From the NCBI GenBank assembly GCA_030042815.1, contig JASHYY010000180.1:1-7978 (forward strand): 7,978 nucleotides of DNA, read 5' to 3'. Made by a program: the position numbers and the translations under genes. A model generated the notes under the pieces. It was not told the origin of the DNA. It made no database searches and saw nothing but the letters and a program-made list of their open reading frames with translations. Origin of the DNA: Thermoplasmata archaeon (lineage in GTDB: Archaea; Thermoplasmatota; Thermoplasmata; Lutacidiplasmatales; UBA184). Below are positions 1 through 5,703 of the stretch, piece after piece (within the stretch, counting starts at the first letter, position 1; every line of letters begins with the position of its first letter).

Positions 1-4
1 CCTG

Positions 5-1768
5 ATGAGCTGGGGACTCGTCCTTGCGACCGGGACGATCGCGCTGACCTCGAACGCGCCGGCGGTCTTCGTCAGCTCGGTCAATTCGCCGTGGTTCCTC
101 TTCTCGATGGCCGGGGAAATGTTCCTGACCGCCTGGTTCCTCCGGCGAAGGCTCTCCCGCCCGCTGCTCACCGTCCTGCTGGTCCAGGCGGGCATCATGC
201 TGTTCTCGCCCACCGCCCTCGCCGGGGCCCCATGGCCCGCGCTCTCGATCTACGCGTCGAGCGCGCTCATGATCGGCCTGTTCGTCTACGTCCTTGAATA
301 CCTCTATCGACACCGGCAGTTCGCCCGAGCCTTCGGGACGTACCTGGTCGAGCTCGTCTCGGTCTACGGCCTGATGATGGCCGGCCTGTTCGTCTGGCTC
401 TACTTCGGGGACGCGACGGCGTTCGGTGTCTCGGTCGTTCTCGAAATGGTCGTCGTCTACTTCGCCGTGGCCCGACCGACGGGCTTCCAAGAGTCCCCGT
501 CGACCCCGTGGCAGCTTCGACCGGCCTGGACGTTCGCGCTCCTTTCCGGCGTCTTCGTCGCGGAGGTCTGCATGGGCGCGGTGCTGAGCGTCCAGCTCGA
601 CCCCGCCGACTACCTCGGCGCGTTCCCCTTCCTGCCCCTCGCGGGCGCTCCCGCCACGCTCGTCTTGAACGCCCTGTCGAACGGTTTTTGGTTCTTCGCG
701 ACCGCGGCCGGTTCCTCGTGGTTCCTGATCATGATGGGCCTCGAAATGGGAGCCCTCGTGGTATTCAAGTTCCGAGAGACGCGCAACCTCGAGAATCGGA
801 TCCGCCTCGCCCTGATGATGGGGTGCTACGCGGCCTTCGCCGTCTTCTATCCGAGCATCTACTTTGCGCTCGTCTTTCGGTCGGCGCCGGACCCCAGCAC
901 GGTCGCCGTCCTCGGGTGGCCGATGGGCATCGGCTCCTACCCGCTGGCGGTCGGCGTCTTCGGAGCCGTGCTTCTGACGTACGTCATCACGGGGGCGCTC
1001 GTCGCCCTCTTCGGCCGTCGGGTCATCTGTTCCGTATTCTGTACGGCCCCGCTCATGTACCTCGGGACGACGATCGACTCGATGAAATCGTTCAATCGCA
1101 CGAGTCCGATCGCACGGAAATACCTGTCCAGCCGATTCTCCGCCGCATACTCGATTACGCTCGGCCTCGTGATGGCGGCCCTCGTCGGCACGTCCGTCCT
1201 TTCCTACCTCGATTCGATCGGGGCCGCGAGCGTCTACATCCAGGGCACCGACCCGTCCGTCTTCTTCTTCGTCGCCTCGTTCTCGGTCGCTTGGTACGTC
1301 CTCTTCGTGGCGATTCCGTACGCGGGCAACTACAACTGCGTCACCATGGGCTGGTGCTACACCGGGATCATCGCGCAGGCGTTCCAGAAGGTGGGGTTCT
1401 TCAAGCTGAAGGTCCGGGACAAACAGGTCTGCTGGGACTGCAAAACGCTCGACTGCGCGAAGGGCTGTCCGGTCGGTCTGGTGGACATGGTCGGCCACTT
1501 CCGGCAGGAGGGAGAGTTCCGCAGCACGAAGTGCTGCGGGGTCGGGGATTGCGTGGAGGACTGCCCCCACGACAACCTCTACATCTCTGACGTCCGCCAT
1601 ACGATCCGTCGCGTGCTCGGCCGCCCCGAGACCCGGCCCCGAAGAGTCTCCTCGCCAGGGGTCGCCGCGGTGCCGTCGGCCGGGTTGGGCGCGGCCCCGC
1701 GCGCGTTGTCGGAGGGGGCGGTGCTACTCCCGATGGCGAAGAGTGGCTCTCCGGTGTCCCCTCGGTAA
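5..1768 (+). CDS. Polytopic membrane protein with C-terminal NapH/NosR-like iron-sulfur domain
   Basis: 587 codons. The first ~340 residues are almost entirely hydrophobic segments, about ten predicted membrane helices, with very few histidines, so it is not a cytochrome b. Cys pairs C342-x3-C346 (context RVICSVFCTAPL) and C445-x5-C451 flank two further helices, resembling the paired Cys motifs of membrane polyferredoxins of the NapH/NosR/CcoG type. A soluble tail follows with two cluster-like motifs: C476-x2-C-x4-C-x3-C488-P and C510-C511-x4-C516-x3-C520-P. Role inferred: electron transfer between a quinone pool or redox partner and iron-sulfur centres at the membrane; the partner is unknown. 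Both motifs deviate from C-x2-C-x2-C-x3-C-P. The last ~50 residues are Pro/Ala/Arg-rich and probably disordered. The ATG lies in TGATG, consistent with coupling to an upstream gene ending at base 5, but the true start could lie outside the window. The N-terminal half matches no family I recognise. Confidence 0.8.
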   Translation: MSWGLVLATGTIALTSNAPAVFVSSVNSPWFLFSMAGEMFLTAWFLRRRLSRPLLTVLLVQAGIMLFSPTALAGAPWPALSIYASSALMIGLFVYVLEYLYRHRQFARAFGTYLVELVSVYGLMMAGLFVWLYFGDATAFGVSVVLEMVVVYFAVARPTGFQESPSTPWQLRPAWTFALLSGVFVAEVCMGAVLSVQLDPADYLGAFPFLPLAGAPATLVLNALSNGFWFFATAAGSSWFLIMMGLEMGALVVFKFRETRNLENRIRLALMMGCYAAFAVFYPSIYFALVFRSAPDPSTVAVLGWPMGIGSYPLAVGVFGAVLLTYVITGALVALFGRRVICSVFCTAPLMYLGTTIDSMKSFNRTSPIARKYLSSRFSAAYSITLGLVMAALVGTSVLSYLDSIGAASVYIQGTDPSVFFFVASFSVAWYVLFVAIPYAGNYNCVTMGWCYTGIIAQAFQKVGFFKLKVRDKQVCWDCKTLDCAKGCPVGLVDMVGHFRQEGEFRSTKCCGVGDCVEDCPHDNLYISDVRHTIRRVLGRPETRPRRVSSPGVAAVPSAGLGAAPRALSEGAVLLPMAKSGSPVSPR

Positions 1769-1799
1769 TCCGCGGCCGAAGGCGGAAGGCGCGGATTTT
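1767..1799 (+). terminator. Hairpin plus T-run at the stop codon of the iron-sulfur gene
   Basis: AATCCGCG (1767-1774) and its exact reverse complement CGCGGATT (1790-1797) form an 8-bp stem with a 15-base loop, and the 3' arm runs into TTTT (1796-1799). The left arm overlaps the TAA stop. The T-run suits archaeal termination, and the stem could protect the 3' end of the message. Termination itself is inferred. Confidence 0.5.
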
Positions 1800-1836
1800 G
1801 CCGCCCCGAGGGCCGGTCGCGCGTTTCGATATCGGG

Positions 1837-1843
1837 TTTAATT
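1837..1843 (+). promoter_or_regulatory. TATA-like box for the candidate small gene
   Basis: TTTAATT stands out in GC-rich surroundings. Its centre is 26 bases before the ATG at 1866, the usual archaeal TATA-to-start-site distance, so a transcript from here would be leaderless or nearly so. Motif and spacing are seen; promoter activity is inferred. Confidence 0.5.
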
Positions 1844-1865
1844 CGAGGCGACCTCACCTATTCTG

Positions 1866-1991
1866 ATGACCGACAAGGTCGACGTCCGAGCAGGGGCCGG
1901 CGAGGAACCGCGACGGATTCCGGCCGACCCGCCGGCGCACCGCCCGGATTCCAAACCGGGCTGGGTCGACTGGTGCGACTCCGACCGGTGA
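1866..1991 (+). CDS. Candidate leaderless small protein, 41 aa
   Basis: An ATG-to-TGA frame of 41 codons beginning MTDKVDVRAGAGEEP and ending WVDWCDSDR. About 34 of its 41 codons end in G or C, the same third-position bias as the neighbouring genes. A TATA-like box 26 bases upstream fits a leaderless transcript. The product is hydrophilic, rich in Asp, Arg and Pro, with two Trp and one Cys near the C-terminus, no membrane segment and no zinc-ribbon motif. I recognise no family. An 8-bp-stem hairpin starts 22 bases after the stop. In GC-rich DNA a short open frame can arise by chance, so the call rests on the combination of promoter spacing and codon bias. It could be a small regulator, part of a longer transcript, or spurious. 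Confidence 0.42.
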   Translation: MTDKVDVRAGAGEEPRRIPADPPAHRPDSKPGWVDWCDSDR

Positions 1992-2012
1992 CCTTCCGGG
2001 ACCGTCCGTAGC

Positions 2013-2033
2013 GATCGAGCCTTACGCTCGATC
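2013..2033 (+). repeat. Inverted repeat, 8-bp stem and 5-base loop
   Basis: GATCGAGC (2013-2020) and GCTCGATC (2026-2033) are exact reverse complements around the loop CTTAC. It could end the small gene's transcript, although no T-run follows, or be the first stem of the structured region at 2036-2149. Confidence 0.45.
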
Positions 2034-2035
2034 TC

Positions 2036-2149
2036 GATCCTCCCTAACTCAAGTTCTCAATATCGTCCGGAAACCGAGCGACGGCGCCTCTTCCGGGCCC
2101 GGTCTTCTCTCGCCGAGGGAAGACCGTCCCCGCCAGGAGAGGGAGGATC
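2036..2149 (+). ncRNA. Candidate structured RNA: three-stem fold in the intergenic region
   Basis: Three nested or adjacent pairings are visible. GATCCTCCCT (2036-2045) is the exact reverse complement of AGGGAGGATC (2140-2149), a 10-bp closing stem. Inside it, CCGGAA (2067-2072) pairs with TTCCGG (2091-2096), and 2100-2111 pairs with 2115-2126 as a 12-bp hairpin (one G-U) with a 3-base loop. Together they would make a three-way junction. No conserved sequence of SRP RNA, RNase P RNA, 5S rRNA or tRNA is recognised. The strand is unknown, since inverted repeats fold on either; + is chosen because all adjacent genes here are +. No clear promoter directly precedes it. A small inverted-repeat mobile element with 10-bp ends is an alternative, but no target-site duplication is visible. 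Confidence 0.33.
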
Positions 2150-2192
2150 CCGGATCCGCCGGTGCGCCCGCCCCGCGCGGAGGCCCTCGCCA

Positions 2193-2201
2193 AAGTCTTA
2201 T
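2193..2201 (+). promoter_or_regulatory. TATA-like box of the thermopsin-family gene
   Basis: AAGTCTTAT is the only A/T-rich octamer-sized patch close to the gene start. A start site about 26 bases downstream (near 2224) would give a leader of roughly a dozen bases before ATG 2237, with no convincing Shine-Dalgarno sequence at proper spacing. Inferred promoter. Confidence 0.45.
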
Positions 2202-2236
2202 CCCGAGCGGGAACTCGACCGGCCGACCGGGGTCCC

Positions 2237-4795
2237 ATGGCTCGCAAGTTGCTCGTCGGTGCGCTCTCGATCGTCGTGATCGCGGTACTCCTCGCCTCGT
2301 CCGGCTCGGTCGCGGCCGGCCACGCCGGGCCGGGTGGGTCGTCCCCCTCGTCCGGCTCGACGGCGGGCGTTTCCCCTGCGTCCTCGGTACGGGTCGCTTC
2401 GTCCCCGGCCGGCAATGCACGCGAGCGGACGGTGCTCGACGAGCTCCGTGGTTCGGGGATCCCGGCGAGCGACATCCATCTGCCGGACCTCTCGGTCCCG
2501 CGGCCGTACGCCGGGGAGACCGTCGCCCCGACCTACGCGAGCGCCCCCGCTCCGATGGGGGTCGCGGACCTCGGACTCACCAACGTCTCGGGCCATCTGG
2601 TCGGGTCGGTCCTGACGACCCCGAGCGTCGAGGGGACGATCGCGTTCACCAACGCCCTGTCGGTGAACGTGGACGGAGACGGGCCGAGCATGTTCGGGGT
2701 CCAGCTCAATGCGGTCGTCACCAACATCACGCTCTTCGGTAACTCGACCGAGCAGTTCTGGATGCAGAACTTCGTCAGCTACACTCCGGAGTCGGGGCAA
2801 CTCGTCTTCGGGGACAACGTCTGGAACTTTTCGAACTACGACGCGTACATTTCCCCCAATGTGTTCTACGCCAACGGGCCGAACGGAACGCTCTACGCAC
2901 CGGTCTACTACTATGCGATCGGACCGACGTTCACCATCCACTACCCGTTCACGGTCACCTTCTACGAGAACTCGACCGACCTGTTCGACCGCCCGGCGGT
3001 CTATTTCAACTACACCGTTTCGAACTCTTCGACGAGGGTCTCCGGCTCCTACGATTACGTCGTCTTCAACGCGAGCGCGCGACCGGTCCATCACCCGGTC
3101 CGTCCGGGCGTCTTCCAGATCAGCGGACTCGAGCTCAGCCCGGTGGGCCTGCCGAACGACCTCGAGCTCGACGTGGTCGGGAACGACGACGGGGACACCA
3201 CGACGTTCTACCAGATGGATGCCACGCTCTCCATCGCCACGTGGGACGTGAGCACCCACGCGTACGTCCCGGTCCGTTCCGCGATGGACGCGGGCTCCGA
3301 GACGGGCGAGACGAGCAACGGGGTTGACGTCTCGTACTCCGGGTCGACGCCCGTCGCGACGATGCGTCTCGGGCCGTCGTTCCTCTACGGACTGTGGGGG
3401 ATGTCATCGGACTCGGGAGCACGGACCGTCGTGCAGACGCTCAGCCCCGCCGCCACCTTCATCTTCCTTAACCCCGGCACCTCTCTGAACGCGTCGGCCG
3501 CCCAGTGGGTGATGTCGTCCCCGACCGGGACCACGACCTTCTACGTGCCGAACGGCGGCCGCTACTGGGTCGAGTACCTCCTTTCGGAGCGAAATCCGGG
3601 AGGGCTCGTCCTGGCGAGCCCGGTGAACTCGAGCTCCGTGCTGACGTTCGCGGGGTCGACGAACCTCGCGCTCGGCGTCTACACGCCGCTCATCGCGTTC
3701 GGGAACGGGGAGCTCGCGAGCCTCTCCTCCGGGGGGACCGGGACGCTCGCCTCGCCCTACGTGATCGACAACAACGAGTACGGTGCGATCGACCCGGAGT
3801 TCGCCACGTGGAACGATTTCCAGTTCCCGGTCTTCCCCGGGCTGCTCCTGGTCGGGACGACCGCCTACGTGACCGTGACCCCTCCGTCGTTCCACATCAA
3901 CTACCCGAGCTGGATGCTGGCCGACGTCGAACTCTTCGGGCTCCCGCACTCGAACGACCTGCAGCTCCAGTTCTGGGAGACCTCGCACGTGCGAGTGGTC
4001 GGAGGCACCGTCTCGGGCTGGCTCTCCGCGTTCTTGGTCGGGTTCCCGGAAGGGTCGGTGATGTTCTGGAACTCCTCCGACAACCTCGTCGCGGGGGTTA
4101 CGTTCCTCGACCAGGGCGACGCCATCGTCCTGTACGGCGGCACCGCCAACACGATCTGGGGGAACTGGTTCTACCCCGAATCGGTCGCCGCGGCGGACCC
4201 GGCGGACGTGCTCAACTACGGCGCGTACAACCAGGCGGTCAATGAATCCGAGTCGGGGGACCTGATCTACAACAACTTCTTCGACGTCCCGCTGCCGGCG
4301 GTCACCCCGACCTTCGACCCGCTGTCCTGCCAGATCGAGTGCGAGCCGGCGGTTTATCTCGACACGTGGAACGTGAGCGAGCAGCCGGCGAGCAACGTGC
4401 ACGTCGTCGACGGCATGGCGCTCACCGGCAACATCCTCGGCCTTTCCTGGCAGGGCGGGAACTTCTGGAGCAACTACGGCACGCAGTCGAATCCGTACGG
4501 GGTCCTGCCGTACAATGACAGCGGGGCGATCGTGACCGGCGGCGACTATCTTCCGATCACGCCGCCTCTCTACTCGGTGACGTTCGCCGAAAAGGGTCTG
4601 CCGCCGGGCACCTCGTGGTCGGTCACCCTGAACGGGATCACGCTGTCGAGCACCGGCCGCACGATCGTCTTCTGGGACCCGGACGGCACGTACTCGTACT
4701 CGGTCCCGCGAGCGGACGGAGAGAGCCCGACGCCCTCCCACGGTGCCGTCACGATCCGGAACACCGCACTTCAGGTGAAGGTGGCATTCGCCTGA
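2237..4795 (+). CDS. Secreted thermopsin-family (A5) peptidase fused to NosD-like beta-helix
   Basis: 852 residues from ATG 2237. This start gives a clean signal peptide (MARKLL, hydrophobic core to ~residue 22, then a Gly/Ser/Pro-rich linker); an in-frame GTG at 2162 would add 25 charged residues before it. Residues ~107-395 resemble the thermopsin peptidase domain, an acid-active extracellular endopeptidase family, with many N-x-S/T sequons. Residues ~492-770 resemble a parallel beta-helix of the NosD/PbH1 kind: GTGTLASPYVIDNNEY opens it and GGNFWSNYG with GGDYLPI closes it. Residues 779-852 form a beta-sandwich-like domain with GLPPGTSWSVTLNG, frequent at the end of archaeal surface proteins. 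There is no C-terminal membrane helix, so release or non-covalent surface attachment is likely. The only two cysteines are C698 and C702. It is longer than single-domain thermopsins (~340 residues). Catalytic residues cannot be pointed to; a binding role without peptidase activity is possible. Confidence 0.82.
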   Translation: MARKLLVGALSIVVIAVLLASSGSVAAGHAGPGGSSPSSGSTAGVSPASSVRVASSPAGNARERTVLDELRGSGIPASDIHLPDLSVPRPYAGETVAPTYASAPAPMGVADLGLTNVSGHLVGSVLTTPSVEGTIAFTNALSVNVDGDGPSMFGVQLNAVVTNITLFGNSTEQFWMQNFVSYTPESGQLVFGDNVWNFSNYDAYISPNVFYANGPNGTLYAPVYYYAIGPTFTIHYPFTVTFYENSTDLFDRPAVYFNYTVSNSSTRVSGSYDYVVFNASARPVHHPVRPGVFQISGLELSPVGLPNDLELDVVGNDDGDTTTFYQMDATLSIATWDVSTHAYVPVRSAMDAGSETGETSNGVDVSYSGSTPVATMRLGPSFLYGLWGMSSDSGARTVVQTLSPAATFIFLNPGTSLNASAAQWVMSSPTGTTTFYVPNGGRYWVEYLLSERNPGGLVLASPVNSSSVLTFAGSTNLALGVYTPLIAFGNGELASLSSGGTGTLASPYVIDNNEYGAIDPEFATWNDFQFPVFPGLLLVGTTAYVTVTPPSFHINYPSWMLADVELFGLPHSNDLQLQFWETSHVRVVGGTVSGWLSAFLVGFPEGSVMFWNSSDNLVAGVTFLDQGDAIVLYGGTANTIWGNWFYPESVAAADPADVLNYGAYNQAVNESESGDLIYNNFFDVPLPAVTPTFDPLSCQIECEPAVYLDTWNVSEQPASNVHVVDGMALTGNILGLSWQGGNFWSNYGTQSNPYGVLPYNDSGAIVTGGDYLPITPPLYSVTFAEKGLPPGTSWSVTLNGITLSSTGRTIVFWDPDGTYSYSVPRADGESPTPSHGAVTIRNTALQVKVAFA

Positions 4796-4807
4796 AGGAC
4801 CTTCGGC

Positions 4808-4839
4808 CCTCCCGCTTCCCCGGCGGCTGCGAGGGGAGG
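4808..4839. terminator. Weak inverted repeat between convergent genes
   Basis: CCTCCC (4808-4813) and GGGAGG (4834-4839) can pair in the 58-bp gap between the convergent stops at 4795 and 4854. The loop is long (20 bases) and no T-run follows on either strand, so a bidirectional terminator role is only a possibility. Confidence 0.2.
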
Positions 4840-4853
4840 TCGACTTCCGCTCG

Positions 4854-5525
4854 TCAGGCCGGCGTCGGCTGGCCGACCCTACCGGCGAGCCGCGGGATCT
4901 GGACGAACCCGAGGAACAGGAGGGCGACGCCCACGAACTCGGCGTAGTAGAGCGTGACGGGGAACGAGACGAGATAGAGCGACCCCGCGATCGAAATGAC
5001 GATCGTTCCGATCGTGATGTAGAGGAGCTGGTACCGCTTCGTGCGGACCACCCCGTAGAGCGAGCTCGCGATCAACATCGCGGCCGCAGGGAAGGTGACG
5101 AGCGACGAGAGGATCAGGACGGACGTCGGGGGTGACCCCGAGACCACGCCGCCGGAGACCACCGACGACGACACGGTTTCGAGGAGTCCCACGACCGCGA
5201 GGGCCACCGACGTCACGACCATGTAGCCGAACCAGAGGTACTTCGAGAGGCCGCGCAGCGAGAGCTCGGCCGAACCCAACGACAGGACGCCGACGAGCAC
5301 GGCCACGAGGATGAGGTACGACTGGATGAGGAGCTGCGACCACACGCCGACGTAGAGTGCGGCCTCCTGGACCAGGGTCACGAACACGAGGAACAGCCCG
5401 GCTCCCCAGTAGAGATAGCAGCGTTGCCGGTCCACCCGGAATCGGCGCAGGACGAGGACCGACAGCAAAAGGGCGACCAGCGACAGTACGACGATCGACG
5501 CCGCGACCCCCGGAGAACCCGCCAT
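4854..5525 (-). CDS. Seven-helix integral membrane protein of unknown function
   Basis: 223 residues from the ATG at 5525 (read on the minus strand) to TGA. Seven hydrophobic segments are visible at about residues 8-26, 37-59, 63-84, 94-114, 134-158, 166-187 and 189-208, with short basic loops (RRFRVDRQR, VRTKRYQ) on one side. The segment from YLYWGAG through QEAALYVG to YLILVAVLVGVLSLGSAEL recalls a broad family of uncharacterised 7-TM proteins in archaea and actinobacteria. No retinal-binding Lys pattern, heme-ligand His pair or enzyme motif is seen; the protein contains no histidine. It is convergent with the thermopsin-family gene and divergent from cydAB, sharing a 178-bp promoter region with the oxidase, which hints at co-regulation or a membrane/respiration-related role. 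A specific function cannot be given. Confidence 0.72.
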   Translation of the reverse strand: MAGSPGVAASIVVLSLVALLLSVLVLRRFRVDRQRCYLYWGAGLFLVFVTLVQEAALYVGVWSQLLIQSYLILVAVLVGVLSLGSAELSLRGLSKYLWFGYMVVTSVALAVVGLLETVSSSVVSGGVVSGSPPTSVLILSSLVTFPAAAMLIASSLYGVVRTKRYQLLYITIGTIVISIAGSLYLVSFPVTLYYAEFVGVALLFLGFVQIPRLAGRVGQPTPA

Positions 5526-5557
5526 GGCCGACTCCGTCCGCGTCCAGCCCGCCCGTC

Positions 5558-5565
5558 GGTTAATC
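5558..5565 (-). promoter_or_regulatory. TATA-like box for the 7-TM protein gene
   Basis: Read on the minus strand, GATTAACC lies about 37 bases before the ATG at 5525, predicting a transcript start near 5535 and a leader of about 10 bases. Inferred from A/T content and spacing. Confidence 0.42.
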
Positions 5566-5633
5566 GCTCCTTCGTCAATCCGGCTCGACCCTACGTTTCC
5601 GCCGGGCCCGAACCCGTACGGTGTCCCGTCCGT

Positions 5634-5656
5634 CGGTTTTTATCGAGAGTAAACCG
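5634..5656. repeat. Short inverted repeat in the divergent promoter region
   Basis: CGGTTT (5634-5639) and AAACCG (5651-5656) flank an A/T-rich centre containing TTTTATCG. The symmetry and its place between two divergent promoters fit an operator for a dimeric regulator. The centre could also be a second TATA box on either strand. The arms are only 6 bp, so chance is not excluded. Confidence 0.25.
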
Positions 5657-5670
5657 GGGTCCACCTGCCG

Positions 5671-5680
5671 CTTAAGTAAC
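5671..5680 (+). promoter_or_regulatory. TATA-like box of the cydAB operon
   Basis: CTTAAGTAAC is centred about 28 bases before the GTG at 5704, so transcription would start at or just before that codon. This supports a leaderless cydA message starting at GTG 5704 rather than at ATG 5725. Spacing is seen; activity is inferred. Confidence 0.5.
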
Positions 5681-5703
5681 GTGCTCGGGGGTCCGCGAAC
5701 CGG

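Larger units (their letters stand above)
1769..2236. other. 468-bp intergenic region: small gene, hairpins and a promoter
   Basis: Between the iron-sulfur gene and the thermopsin-family gene no long frame has convincing protein character. Contents, in order: right arm of the stop-codon hairpin, TATA-like box 1837-1843, candidate small gene 1866-1991, hairpin 2013-2033, three-stem structured block 2036-2149, TATA-like box 2193-2201. A second A/T-rich patch, TCAATAT (2056-2062), lies inside the structured block and could be a further promoter. Confidence 0.6.

Noticed and set aside
508..1590. Second + frame of 360 codons inside the iron-sulfur gene
   Set aside because: Arg/Pro/Gly-rich with no family resemblance, while the overlapping frame carries the membrane helices and Cys motifs.
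1900..1960. Possible tRNA in the spacer, suggested by short GC stems and GGATTCCAAACC
   Set aside because: No T-loop GGTTCRA consensus, no seven-base acceptor stem and no plausible anticodon arm could be assembled.
2036..2149. SRP RNA, RNase P RNA or 5S rRNA as identity of the structured block
   Set aside because: None of the conserved loop or core sequences of those RNAs is present, and the block is too short for SRP or RNase P RNA.
2162..2236. Upstream GTG start for the thermopsin-family protein
   Set aside because: It would put 25 charged residues before the signal peptide, and the TATA-like box at 2193-2201 lies downstream of it.
2198..3259. Minus-strand frame of 353 codons across the start of the thermopsin-family gene
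   Set aside because: Arg/Asp/Val-rich composition with no motif. It covers both the real promoter and the signal peptide, and is an antisense shadow.
3404..4741. Long minus-strand frame (445 codons) opposite the thermopsin-family gene
   Set aside because: It is very rich in Arg, Val, Glu and Gly with no hydrophobic core or domain, as expected from the complement of a GC-biased gene. The + frame has a signal peptide and recognisable domains.
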